From contig JAUNGV010000018.1 in the NCBI GenBank assembly GCA_030524225.1, positions 1 to 47,698 on the forward strand: a stretch of 47,698 nucleotides of DNA. Reading direction: 5' to 3'. This stretch comes from Eubacteriales bacterium. Lineage in GTDB: Bacteria > Bacillota > Clostridia > Lachnospirales > Lachnospiraceae. The translations under genes were made by a program, and so were the position numbers. Shown piece after piece: positions 31,767 through 40,139 of this stretch. Below the pieces are notes generated by a model that was given only the letters and a program-made list of their open reading frames with translations, searched no databases and had not been told where the DNA came from. Within the stretch, counting starts at the first letter, position 1. Each line of letters begins with the position of its first letter.

Positions 31767-32972
31767 TTACTCTGCGCCCTGCACCACCGCAAGCGTCTGT
31801 CTCGCGATAGAGAGCTCCTCGTTTGTCGGCACCACCATCGTGACGACTTTATCCTGCAGCGCGGAGAGAATAATCTCCTCGCCCCGAATCTTATTTTTCT
31901 CCGGATCAATACTCGTCCCGAGGAAGCCGATATACTGCGCGATGCGCGCGCGCACCTCCGCATTGTTCTCCCCGACGCCCGCCGTGAAGGCGATCACATC
32001 GACACCGTTCATCGCCGCCGCATACGCGCCGATATACTTGCCAACGCTGTAGGCATACGCTTCCAGTGCGATTTCCGCCGCCTCATTGCCGTCTGCGGCT
32101 GCCTCGGCCAGATCCCGGAAATCATTGGAAAATCCGCCCGAGAGTCCCAGAACACCGGACTTCTTGTTGCAGATCGAGATCACTTCCTTCGCGGAAACGC
32201 CCAGCTTATCCGCCAGATACGTCACGATCGCCGGATCAAGATTTCCGCTGCGGGTTCCCATAATCAGACCCTCCAGCGGTGTGAAGCCCATGGATGTGTC
32301 AACCGACTCTCCGTTCTTCACCGCCGTCACCGACGCGCCGTTGCCCATATGGCAGACGATAATCCGCAGATCCTTCCTGTCCTTCCCCAGAATCTGCGCC
32401 GCTCTCTCGCTCACGAAATCGTGGCTCACTCCGTGGAATCCGTAACGGCGCACCTTGTAATCCTCATAGTAGGAATAAGGGAGCGCATACAGAAACGCCT
32501 TCTTCGGCATCGTCTGATGGAATGCCGTGTCAAACACGCCTACCATCGGCACGCCCGGCGCTTTCTCCGCGCACGCTCTGATTCCGGTGATATTGGCCGG
32601 GTTGTGCAGGGGAGCCAGCTCGCAGTGCTCCTCCAGCGCCGCCATCACCGCGTCGTCGATCAAAGCCGCTTTGTGGAAGGCCTCGCCGCCGTGCACCACC
32701 CGGTGCCCTACCGCGCCGATCTCCGCCAGAGAGCCGATCACGCCCTCCTCCGGATCCGTCAGCTTCCCGATCACGAGTCCGATCGCCGCGCTGTGATCCG
32801 GCATCGGCGCCTGTGTCTGCTTTTTCTCTCCGCCGCGCGCCTGATGCGTAATCGCGCTGCCCGCCTCTCCGATCCGCTCGCAGAGACCTTTTGCCAGAAC
32901 CTGTTCCGTTTCGCTGTCGATCAGCTGATATTTCAGCGACGAACTGCCGCAGTTAATCACAAGTATATTCAT
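31767..32972 (-). CDS. ackA: acetate kinase
   Basis: A 401-residue enzyme making ATP and acetate from acetyl phosphate, the energy-yielding end of acetate fermentation. Family motifs run in order: VINCGSSSLKYQL, VGHRVVHGGE, FDTAFHQTMP, YGFHGVSHDF, CHMGNGASVTAV, FTPLEGLIMGTRSG and FTAGVGENNAEVR. ATG at 32972 follows GGATGGGAAACAG. No pta gene is adjacent, unlike the common pta-ackA pair. The leader is a short family B-type hairpin. Confidence 0.97.
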   Translation of the reverse strand: MNILVINCGSSSLKYQLIDSETEQVLAKGLCERIGEAGSAITHQARGGEKKQTQAPMPDHSAAIGLVIGKLTDPEEGVIGSLAEIGAVGHRVVHGGEAFHKAALIDDAVMAALEEHCELAPLHNPANITGIRACAEKAPGVPMVGVFDTAFHQTMPKKAFLYALPYSYYEDYKVRRYGFHGVSHDFVSERAAQILGKDRKDLRIIVCHMGNGASVTAVKNGESVDTSMGFTPLEGLIMGTRSGNLDPAIVTYLADKLGVSAKEVISICNKKSGVLGLSGGFSNDFRDLAEAAADGNEAAEIALEAYAYSVGKYIGAYAAAMNGVDVIAFTAGVGENNAEVRARIAQYIGFLGTSIDPEKNKIRGEEIILSALQDKVVTMVVPTNEELSIARQTLAVVQGAE

Positions 32973-32983
32973 CTGTTTCCCAT

Positions 32984-33007
32984 CCATTCCGGAGCGCTTT
33001 GTGCTCC
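32984..33007 (-). promoter_or_regulatory. family B-type hairpin at the ackA ribosome binding site
   Basis: GGAGC, seven bases, GCTCC (32991-33007). On the minus strand the stem is followed by GGAATGGATGGG. It fills nearly all of the 40-base gap between proS and ackA. Confidence 0.55.
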
Positions 33008-33012
33008 TTATC

Positions 33013-34446
33013 CTAGTACGCCTTGCCCCAGTATACCATCTTCTTCGCCGGTTTGCCGCAGCAGACGCAGGTTCCCGCGATCTGCTCCTGTTCAAAAGGA
33101 ATGCAGCGGCTCGTCACGCTGTAATTCTCCTTGATCTTCTCCTCGCAGGCCAGCTCTCCGCACCACATTGCCTTGACGAAACCGGTCTTTTCCGCAAAGG
33201 TCTGCTCGAATTCCTGCGTCGTCGCCGCCGTATAGGTGTGCTCCTCGAGATGCTTTCTGGCGCGCTCATACATATCGGTCTGCATCTGCGCCAGCAGCGC
33301 GCCGACTCTCTCCGGAAGCTCCGCGATCGGGCAGTCGGTCTTCTCTCCCGTATCCCTGCGCGCAATCACACACTTGCCCGCCTCGATGTCCTTCGGACCG
33401 ATCTCGACGCGCAGCGGAATCCCGCGCATCTCCTGCTCCGCGAATTTATATCCCGGGCTCTTGTCCGAATCATCCACCTTGACGCGGTAATCCTTCAGCA
33501 TGGCCGCGAGTTCCTGCGCTTTCTCCAGCACGCCCTCTTTTCTCTGCTGTACAGGAATCACGCAGACCTGTACCGGCGCGATCTTCGGCGGCAGCACGAG
33601 GCCGGAATTGTCTCCGTGGACCATGATAATAGCGCCGATAATCCGCGTGGACATCCCCCAGGAGGTCTGGTACGCATATTTTAAGGTGTTGTCCTTATCC
33701 GTGAACTGAATCCCGTAGGCTTTCGAGAAGTTATCGCCGAAGTCGTGGCTCGTTCCGGACTGCAGCGCGCGTCCGTCGTGCATCAGCGCCTCGATCGTGT
33801 ATGTCGCCTGCGCGCCGGCAAACTTCTCCTTGTCGGTTTTCTGCCCCTTGATCACCGGGATCGCCAGATCCTCCGCACAGAAATCCGCGTAGACGTTCAG
33901 CATCTGCTGCGTTCTCGCCTCCGCCTCCTGCGCGCTGGCGTGCACGGTGTGTCCCTCCTGCCAGAGGAATTCCCGGGAACGAAGGAACGGTCTCGTCTCC
34001 TTCTCCCAGCGCACGACGGAGCACCACTGGTTATAATTCTTGGGCAGATCCCGGTAGGAGTGCACGTCATCCTTGTAGAAGTCAGAGAACAGTGTCTCCG
34101 ACGTGGGGCGCACGCACATGCGCTCCTGCAGCTTTTCCTGCCCGCCCTCGGTCACCCACGCCACCTCCGGCGCGAATCCGTTGACGAGATCCTTCTCCTT
34201 ATTCAGCAGGCTCTCCGGAATCATCATCGGCATACAGACGTTCTCCACGCCTGTCGCCTTAAACCGCGCGTCCAGATGCTTCTGGATCGCCTCCCAGATC
34301 GCATAGCCCGCCGGCTTGATGACCATAAAGCCCTTGATATTCGAGTAGGCGATCAGTCCCGCCTTAATCACGACGTCTGTGTACCATTGGGTGAAGTCCT
34401 CGTCTCTGGACGTAATTTCCTCCACCAGTTTCTTCTGCTGTGCCAT
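33013..34446 (-). CDS. proS: prolyl-tRNA synthetase (archaeal/eukaryal-type short form)
   Basis: A 477-residue class II synthetase charging tRNA(Pro). It lacks the bacterial editing insertion and has the short architecture (ProS type 3): [17 protein letters not shown] at the start, motif 2 [20 protein letters not shown], the [14 protein letters not shown] segment, and motif 3 near [16 protein letters not shown]. Then come an anticodon-binding domain and the type-specific C-terminus ending in [12 protein letters not shown] at 34446 has GGAATGGAG just upstream, part of a family B leader. No T-box was found. Confidence 0.96.
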   Translation of the reverse strand: MAQQKKLVEEITSRDEDFTQWYTDVVIKAGLIAYSNIKGFMVIKPAGYAIWEAIQKHLDARFKATGVENVCMPMMIPESLLNKEKDLVNGFAPEVAWVTEGGQEKLQERMCVRPTSETLFSDFYKDDVHSYRDLPKNYNQWCSVVRWEKETRPFLRSREFLWQEGHTVHASAQEAEARTQQMLNVYADFCAEDLAIPVIKGQKTDKEKFAGAQATYTIEALMHDGRALQSGTSHDFGDNFSKAYGIQFTDKDNTLKYAYQTSWGMSTRIIGAIIMVHGDNSGLVLPPKIAPVQVCVIPVQQRKEGVLEKAQELAAMLKDYRVKVDDSDKSPGYKFAEQEMRGIPLRVEIGPKDIEAGKCVIARRDTGEKTDCPIAELPERVGALLAQMQTDMYERARKHLEEHTYTAATTQEFEQTFAEKTGFVKAMWCGELACEEKIKENYSVTSRCIPFEQEQIAGTCVCCGKPAKKMVYWGKAY

Positions 34447-34448
34447 GT

Positions 34449-34546
34449 TTATTCTCCATTCCGGAGCGTTCCCTGCGACGGGGCGACGCAAATCTCCAAT
34501 TCGCGTCTGCCATGATCGAGATTTGTGACGCTCCGGCACAAATCCC
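34449..34546 (-). promoter_or_regulatory. family B structured leader element of proS
   Basis: ATTTGTG (34521-34527) and CACAAAT (34537-34543) enclose the loop ACGCTCCGG. All nine loop bases are complementary to CCGGAGCGT at 34461-34469, adjoining the Shine-Dalgarno sequence GGAATGGAG. In addition GAGATTTGTG (34518-34527) can instead pair with CGCAAATCTC (34487-34496), an alternative to the first stem. Two mutually exclusive folds are therefore possible. The base pair next to the ATTTGTG stem is G-C here and T-A in the sbcD copy, a compensatory change. Confidence 0.6.
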
Positions 34547-34566
34547 GTCCTCCCGTTTGTATTGCT

Positions 34567-35469
34567 CTATAGTATCTCGATTCCCCACACGTTCCGGTAC
34601 GTCTCTCCCGGATTCACATGTAGCAGATCCTCCTGCTTCTCAAACACCTCGTCCGTTCCGTCCCAGCCCGGCAGCGAAGACCAGGGCTCCACGCAGACAT
34701 ACGGCGCCTCCTTGCCCGGGACATGCCAGAATCCCACATACGGCATCTGCGGGAAATCAACGCGAACCGCCCGCTTTCCCCCCGGAGTGCGAATCGTCAC
34801 ACAGCGCGGCATATCCGTGAGCACCACCGCGTCGTTGTCGAACAGATCGTGACGCAGGGAAATCCTCTTTCCCTCCTCCAGTTCATACGGCTCGATCCGG
34901 TCCGGAAGCGCCTTCTCCGACATGTGCACGATGCGGACTCCTTTGGCCGCCTCTGCCTCTCCGGGAACGCCCTCCGTCTCAAATTCCAGCACATAATCCT
35001 CAAAACGCAGACCTTCCTCCATCGGCACAAAGAAACCCGGATGGCCTCCCACCGCGAAGTACATCTCCTTCTCGTCGCCGTTCTCCACGAGGTACGTCGT
35101 CTCCAGCCTGTTTCCGATCAGTCGGTACCGGATCCGGAACGCAAAATGGTACGGATAGTGCGCGTACGTCTCCTCGCTGTCCCGCAGCAGGAAGACAACC
35201 TCCTCTCCGCTCTCCTCGCAGACCTCAAACTCCGCGCCTCTCGCAAAGCCGTGGGGGTCCAACGAATAGCTCTTCCCGAACAGCGTGTACGTCTGTCCCT
35301 CCATTCTGCCGATAAAAGGAAAAAGATTGTACGCCCTGCCCTTCCAGTAGGCCGGATCGCCCTGCCAGAGATACTCATGTCCCTGCGCGTCCCGGATAGA
35401 CTTGAGCTGCGCTCCGCGGGTCTCGATTTCAACGGTCATCGCCGCATTGGAAATTGTCCGTACTCCCAT
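34567..35469 (-). CDS. aldose 1-epimerase family protein (LacX-like)
   Basis: A 300-residue beta-sandwich mutarotase-like protein. Typical features are an N-terminal TVEIETRGAQLKSIRDAQG and HEYLWQGDPAYWKGRAYNLF segment, FAVGGHPGFFVP with a catalytic-region His, and a C-terminal PYVCVEPWSSLPGWDG. The family interconverts sugar anomers; this LacX-type branch is poorly characterised, so the substrate is open. The first ATG at 35469 is used, with AAAGG rather far upstream as the tail of a family A hairpin; ATG ten codons further in is possible. Confidence 0.88.
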   Translation of the reverse strand: MGVRTISNAAMTVEIETRGAQLKSIRDAQGHEYLWQGDPAYWKGRAYNLFPFIGRMEGQTYTLFGKSYSLDPHGFARGAEFEVCEESGEEVVFLLRDSEETYAHYPYHFAFRIRYRLIGNRLETTYLVENGDEKEMYFAVGGHPGFFVPMEEGLRFEDYVLEFETEGVPGEAEAAKGVRIVHMSEKALPDRIEPYELEEGKRISLRHDLFDNDAVVLTDMPRCVTIRTPGGKRAVRVDFPQMPYVGFWHVPGKEAPYVCVEPWSSLPGWDGTDEVFEKQEDLLHVNPGETYRNVWGIEIL

Positions 35470-35489
35470 ACTCTACTACTCTACCTTTC

Positions 35490-35510
35490 TGCCGCAGCTC
35501 CTCTGCGGCA
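35490..35510 (-). repeat. family A hairpin upstream of the aldose epimerase gene
   Basis: TGCCGCAG, five bases, CTGCGGCA. On the minus strand it is followed by GAAAGG and, 14 bases on, the ATG. Confidence 0.75.
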
Positions 35511-35559
35511 CTGCATGTATTTTACACTGTTTCCGGACTCCCGACAACGTATTTCCCGC

Positions 35560-35590
35560 AAAAACAGCCCCTCTTTGCAAAAAGGGGCTG
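35560..35590 (-). terminator. leuA terminator
   Basis: CAGCCCCT and AGGGGCTG with an A/T-rich inner stem (35565-35590). On the minus strand it is followed by TTTTT, about 75 bases after the leuA stop. Confidence 0.9.
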
Positions 35591-35663
35591 TCTGTCAAAA
35601 CCACACTCTGTTAAACCGGCGCCCTGCACATATCATCAGGGAAACGCCTTCCTTTCCGGTTCC

Positions 35664-37367
35664 TCAGAAATCCCCCGGCTCTCTCTTCTTATCCTCGCCG
35701 ATTCCCAGCCGGTTCAGCGCCGAGAAGACGGCCCGCACGGAGGCGCGGGTGATATTCGAGCTGACGCCGACGCCGTAAGTGACCTGTCCCGTCTCCGCGT
35801 TCAGCAGATGGATATACGCCGCCGCCTGCGAATCGGAGCCGGATTTCAGCGCGTGCTCCTCGTAGTCCAGAATCTTCACATCGTGGCCCATCGATTCCTT
35901 GATGCCCCGCTTCACCGCATCCAGAGGGCCGTTTCCGACAGCCTCAAAGCGTTTTGCCTCTCCGTGGTCGGTATAGTCGATCACAACCTTCGTGTCAAAA
36001 TCCTCATGCGCCGAATCTCCCAGATCAATAACGGTCAGCTTGCGGAAGTGAAGCGGCTCTTTCCGGTCGAGGTACTCCGCCCGGAAGGACGCCATGATCT
36101 GCTCCGGCGCGACCTCGCCCTGCTGCTCGGACATTCTCTGAATGACGTCCGCGAACTCGCGGTGCATCCCCTTGGGCAGCTTAAAGCCGAAGTAGGTGTC
36201 CATAACGAAGGCGACTCCGCCTTTGCCGGACTGGGAATTGATCCGGACAATCGGCTCGTAGGTGCGCCCGATGTCGGCGGGATCGATCGGCAGATACGGA
36301 ACCTGCCATTTTGCGGATCCCCTCTCCCGCATCGCCGCCACGCCCTTGTTGATCGCGTCCTGATGGGAACCGGAGAACGCGGTAAACACGAGCTTGCCCG
36401 CATACGGATGACGCGGATCGATGCGCATCTTGCAGCAGCGCTCATAGACCTCGATGATCTCATTGACGTTCTCAATGTGCAGTTCCGGATTGATGCCCTG
36501 GGAGAACATATTGTAGGCCACGGTCAGCACATCGACGTTGCCCGTCCGCTCCCCGTTTCCAAAGAGCGTTCCCTCCACGCGGTCCGCCCCCGCCAGAAGC
36601 GCCAGCTCCGTCGCCGCCACGCCGGTGCCCCGGTCGTTGTGCGGGTGAACGCTGAGAATAATCGACTCCCTGTTCTGGAAATGACGGTTCATCCACTCGA
36701 TCTGATCCGCGTAGACGTTCGGCGTGTTCATCTCCACAGTCGAGGGCAGATTGAAAATAATCGGATCCTCCTTCGTCGGCTGCCAGATCTCCTGCACCGC
36801 CGTGCAGACCTCCAGCGCGTAGTCGAGTTCGGTTCCGGTAAAGCTCTCCGGAGAATACTCGAGCACGATCTTGCCCGGGAAATCCTGCACCCTCTCCTTG
36901 ACCCAGCGCGTTCCCTGCTCGGCAATTCCGATAATTTCCTTCTTATCCGCATGGAATACCACGTCTCTCTGCAGCGTCGAGGTGGAATTATAGATGTGCA
37001 CAACCGCCTGCCTGCATCCCTCGATCGCCTCGAAAGTGCGCTCGATCTGCTCCTTGCGGCACTGGGAGAGCACCTGGACGCGCACATCGTCCGGAATCAG
37101 CTTTCTGTCCACGAGCTGCCGCAGGAAATCAAATTCAATCTGGCTGGCCGCCGGAAACCCGATCTCGATCTCCTTGAAGCCCAGCCGGACCAGCAGCTCA
37201 AACATCTCGATCTTCTCATTGACCACCATCGGATCAATCAGTGCCTGGTTGCCGTCCCGCAGATCCACACTGCACCAGATCGGCGCCTTTTCGATCTCTT
37301 TGTCCGGCCATGTTCTCTCCGGATAGTCCACTACGGGATTTCTCTGATAACGATTGTAATTTAACAT
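35664..37367 (-). CDS. leuA: 2-isopropylmalate synthase
   Basis: A 567-residue enzyme condensing acetyl-CoA with 2-oxoisovalerate, the first step of leucine synthesis. The TIM barrel has the metal-site WCSVDLRDGNQAL at the start and the HPHNDRGTGVAATELAL histidine motif. FTAFSGSHQDAINKG and the C-terminal regulatory domain (from about residue 430, ending SSNITRASVRAVFSALNRLG) follow. Length and sequence match the type 2 LeuA. ATG at 37367 follows AGGAGG by ten bases. No other leu genes are nearby. Confidence 0.95.
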   Translation of the reverse strand: MLNYNRYQRNPVVDYPERTWPDKEIEKAPIWCSVDLRDGNQALIDPMVVNEKIEMFELLVRLGFKEIEIGFPAASQIEFDFLRQLVDRKLIPDDVRVQVLSQCRKEQIERTFEAIEGCRQAVVHIYNSTSTLQRDVVFHADKKEIIGIAEQGTRWVKERVQDFPGKIVLEYSPESFTGTELDYALEVCTAVQEIWQPTKEDPIIFNLPSTVEMNTPNVYADQIEWMNRHFQNRESIILSVHPHNDRGTGVAATELALLAGADRVEGTLFGNGERTGNVDVLTVAYNMFSQGINPELHIENVNEIIEVYERCCKMRIDPRHPYAGKLVFTAFSGSHQDAINKGVAAMRERGSAKWQVPYLPIDPADIGRTYEPIVRINSQSGKGGVAFVMDTYFGFKLPKGMHREFADVIQRMSEQQGEVAPEQIMASFRAEYLDRKEPLHFRKLTVIDLGDSAHEDFDTKVVIDYTDHGEAKRFEAVGNGPLDAVKRGIKESMGHDVKILDYEEHALKSGSDSQAAAYIHLLNAETGQVTYGVGVSSNITRASVRAVFSALNRLGIGEDKKREPGDF

Positions 37368-37437
37368 GGTATGCTTTCCTCCTTGCCTTTCCTCTCAAAA
37401 GGAATCCGGCTGTACTTTGACCGTTTTCCCGGGTATT

Positions 37438-37466
37438 AAAAAAGACCGGTCCTGTGCTTGGACCGG
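37438..37466 (-). terminator. HPr gene terminator
   Basis: CCGGTCC, seven bases, GGACCGG (37446-37466). On the minus strand it is followed by TC and TTTTTT, about 35 bases after the stop. Confidence 0.9.
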
Positions 37467-37499
37467 CCCTCCTGTCTATGTATGACAAATCACGGCGAA

Positions 37500-37763
37500 T
37501 CACTCGCCGAGGCCGCTTTCAATCGCCTGAACCAGCGTCCGCAGCGCCTCCTGCTCATCTTCCCCTTCGCAGAACAGCTCTATTTCGTCGCCGGATTTCA
37601 CGCATGCGCCAAGCACGCTCAGCACACTTTTCGCATTCGCCGTCGTTCCCTTGAATGTAAAAGTGATCTGAGATTTAAACTGCATCGCATCCTTACATAG
37701 GATGCCTGCCGGTCTTAGGTGTAGTCCGGTCGGATTCTTGATGGTAACTTTCTGACTGAGCAT
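37500..37763 (-). CDS. ptsH: HPr family phosphocarrier protein
   Basis: An 87-residue phosphocarrier. GLHLRPAG places the active-site His at residue 15, phosphorylated by enzyme I. NAKSVLSVLG places the regulatory Ser at residue 46, the target of HPr kinase in Firmicutes. With both sites it can serve sugar uptake and carbon catabolite repression. ATG at 37763 has AAGGG seven bases upstream. No ptsI lies next to it; the gene has its own promoter and terminator. Confidence 0.95.
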   Translation of the reverse strand: MLSQKVTIKNPTGLHLRPAGILCKDAMQFKSQITFTFKGTTANAKSVLSVLGACVKSGDEIELFCEGEDEQEALRTLVQAIESGLGE

Positions 37764-37821
37764 TTCGGTACCCTTACTCCCTTCACGCGCCATTCCCCTG
37801 TTTGTGTGTAACACTTTAGTT

Positions 37822-37850
37822 ATTATACACACTTCTTCCGGCATCTTCAA
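37822..37850 (-). promoter_or_regulatory. promoter of the HPr gene
   Basis: On the minus strand TTGAAG, 17 bases, TATAAT. Just downstream lies the small dyad GTGTTACACAC. The start codon is about 58 bases away. Confidence 0.8.
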
Positions 37851-37872
37851 GTATTCTTCTGTACAAATCTTC

Positions 37873-39279
37873 CTACGCCTCTTCCGTATCTCCCGTCTCC
37901 GCAGCGGCTGCGGAACTCGATGCCGAAGCGGCCGCGCTCTCCGTACTCTCCAGCCGGACTCTGACCTGAAGGGAAGCTGCCGCGCGCACATGCTCCGGAA
38001 GCGTCAGGGACACCGTCGCCAGATACGTGCCGCTTTTATCCGCTGTAATCGTATTCTCCAGAAGCGCCGCCACGTCGATTGCCGCCGCCACATCCGCTCC
38101 GCCTTCGATCTCATTCAGTTCCGATTCCAGCCCCCGCAGGGTGACGCGCAGTGTCAGATCGCTCTGCGCCTGGTTCTCCTCCTCTTCATTTTCGCTGTCC
38201 TCTTCCCCGTCGTCTGTTTCTTCGACAAGACGGGCCGTATAGCCCTCCGGCACATTGGAGAGCGTCACGTCAGCCTCCCGGATTTCTATGGTTTTCTCCG
38301 CGATCGGCTCAATGCCCACGCTCACCTCTACGCTGCCGCCAAAGGAGGGATCCTCCAGCATCGTCCCCTCCGGCAGATAAGGCCGGATGTCAATCGTCTT
38401 GACAAGATCCTCGCTCAGCCCTGTCAGATCCAGATCCTCTGCCGGAATCGTGATCGCGTCCACCTTGTTCAGCGCCGAGCTGCGCCCTGCGATCTCCACC
38501 GTCGCCGGCGTGATCGTCACCTCGCCGCTCTCCATATAACCGGCCGCCGGCGTCCCCGTCGTCTCCGCCCGCACCGGCACTTCCTTCACCGGCCAGATGT
38601 CGACGCTCACGCTCACGCTCGTCATATTCATCGTCAGACTCGTCGTATCGACGAGATTGTTCTCCGCATCATAGAGACGGATATCCGCCTTGGTGCTGAT
38701 ACTGCTCGTAAATCCGGAGACGTCGATCTCCGCCACCGCCGTGCTGACAGAGTCCACCACCGATTCCGGCCCGGAGATCCGCACCTGATTCTGCTCCGCG
38801 CTCAGCGCCCCGAGCACATAGCCGCTCTCCACGGTTCCCGTCGTCGTCGTCCGCAGCGCGATGGATTTGGTCTTGCGCGCCTCAATATTCAGCCGGACCG
38901 CATCGATGCTGCCGGTGATGCTGACGAGCTCGTTGTTGTACTTGTTTGTGGACAGATCAATTCCCACGGTGTCCAGGCTCGTCATCTCCGCGACATCCGC
39001 CGTCGCCACGATGTTGTCCGCCTCCAGCGAATCGATCACCGAGCGCGGCGCCGTCACTGTGACGACCGGTATCACATCCGTATTGTCCAGCACGCTGTAC
39101 ACCTGCCCCTGCTCCGTGATCAGGTTCGTGTTCAGCAGTCTGACCTGCACGTTATTGACCTGCAGATACGTCACCGGGTCGTTGATATTAGTCACCAGCA
39201 GCCAGAGCACCGCCGCAAAGAGAAAAGCAAAGATTTTCAGCCACAGATTGTCAAACAATCGTTTTTTCCACGCCTTCAT
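37873..39279 (-). CDS. cdaR: CdaR/YbbR domain-containing protein
   Basis: A 468-residue regulator of the membrane c-di-AMP synthase. One N-terminal membrane helix (LKIFAFLFAAVLWLLVTN) follows a basic start. Four extracellular YbbR repeats follow, recognisable by recurring V-P-V and GYVLGALSAEQNQVRISGPE-type turns. A C-terminal low-complexity tail is rich in Ala, Ser, Glu and Thr. An acidic insert (DDGEEDSENEEEENQ) lies in the last repeat. The ATG overlaps the cdaA stop (ATGA), so the pair is translationally coupled. glmM, the usual third gene, is absent. Confidence 0.92.
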   Translation of the reverse strand: MKAWKKRLFDNLWLKIFAFLFAAVLWLLVTNINDPVTYLQVNNVQVRLLNTNLITEQGQVYSVLDNTDVIPVVTVTAPRSVIDSLEADNIVATADVAEMTSLDTVGIDLSTNKYNNELVSITGSIDAVRLNIEARKTKSIALRTTTTGTVESGYVLGALSAEQNQVRISGPESVVDSVSTAVAEIDVSGFTSSISTKADIRLYDAENNLVDTTSLTMNMTSVSVSVDIWPVKEVPVRAETTGTPAAGYMESGEVTITPATVEIAGRSSALNKVDAITIPAEDLDLTGLSEDLVKTIDIRPYLPEGTMLEDPSFGGSVEVSVGIEPIAEKTIEIREADVTLSNVPEGYTARLVEETDDGEEDSENEEEENQAQSDLTLRVTLRGLESELNEIEGGADVAAAIDVAALLENTITADKSGTYLATVSLTLPEHVRAAASLQVRVRLESTESAAASASSSAAAAETGDTEEA

Positions 39280-40136
39280 CTGCCCTTCCCCCTTCTCAGA
39301 AGGCTGCGCTTGCGCTCCTCCTGTCCGTTCTTGTTCTGGAGCTGTACGAGACGTTCCCGCAGCTGATCCGCATCCACCGCGCGGTCCAGCGCCCCCTTGT
39401 AGGCCAGACTGATCTTGCCCGTCTCCTCCGAGACGATCACGGTCAGGGAATCCGTCGCCTCTGAGATTCCGACGCCCGCCCGGTGTCTCGTTCCCAGATC
39501 CTTGTCCAGCTTATTGTCGGACAGCGGCAGATAACAGGTCGCGGAGGTGATTCTGTCCCCGCGGATAATCACAGCCCCGTCGTGAAGGGGCGTGTTTTTC
39601 TCAAAAATATTGATCAGCAGCTGACTCGTCACCACAGCGTCCACATCGATTCCGGTGCGCTCATACTCCCGCAGCGGCGTGTTCTGCTCGATCACGATCA
39701 GGGCGCCCGTCTTCTTGCGCCCCATCTCCACACAGGCGCGCACGATCTCGGAGACCGTCTTGTCCGAGAAGCGCCCCTCCGACTCCTTGCTGTCAAAGGA
39801 GATCAGACCGGTCAGAAAATTCTTCTGTCCCAGCTCCTCCATCGCGTTGCGCAGCTCCGGCTGCAGAATGATAATCAGGGCCGTCACCGCAATTCCCGTG
39901 ACGTTGCGGACGATCCACAGAATCGTCGTCATATTGAACAGCATGGCGAGCAGAATAAAGACCAGGATCACCGCCACGCCCTTCACCAGCGACCATGCCC
40001 GCGTCGTTTTGATCCACAGCATAATATGGTACGCCAAAAAAGCGATGAGCAGAACCTCAACAATATCTGTCCACCGGATCGTCGGCATATGAAGATTTGT
40101 CAAATAAGTGGAAATAAGTGCGTTCAGCGCCTGCAT
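39276..40136 (-). CDS. cdaA: diadenylate cyclase CdaA
   Basis: A 286-residue membrane enzyme making c-di-AMP from two ATP. Three N-terminal helices (DIVEVLLIAFLAYHIMLW, VKGVAVILVFILLAMLF and VTGIAVTALIIILQP) precede the DAC domain. The catalytic motifs LHDGAVIIRGD and GTRHRAGVGISE are intact. The C-terminal tail is basic. It lies four bases after an unknown membrane-protein gene and overlaps cdaR, so all belong to one operon. c-di-AMP controls osmolyte uptake and wall homeostasis in Firmicutes. Confidence 0.95.
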   Translation of the reverse strand: MQALNALISTYLTNLHMPTIRWTDIVEVLLIAFLAYHIMLWIKTTRAWSLVKGVAVILVFILLAMLFNMTTILWIVRNVTGIAVTALIIILQPELRNAMEELGQKNFLTGLISFDSKESEGRFSDKTVSEIVRACVEMGRKKTGALIVIEQNTPLREYERTGIDVDAVVTSQLLINIFEKNTPLHDGAVIIRGDRITSATCYLPLSDNKLDKDLGTRHRAGVGISEATDSLTVIVSEETGKISLAYKGALDRAVDADQLRERLVQLQNKNGQEERKRSLLRRGKGR

Positions 40137-40139
40137 AAT

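Noticed and set aside
34447..34560. T-box leader upstream of proS.
   Set aside because: No T-box core (AGGGTGGNACCGCG) or terminator pair; the structure present is the family B element instead.
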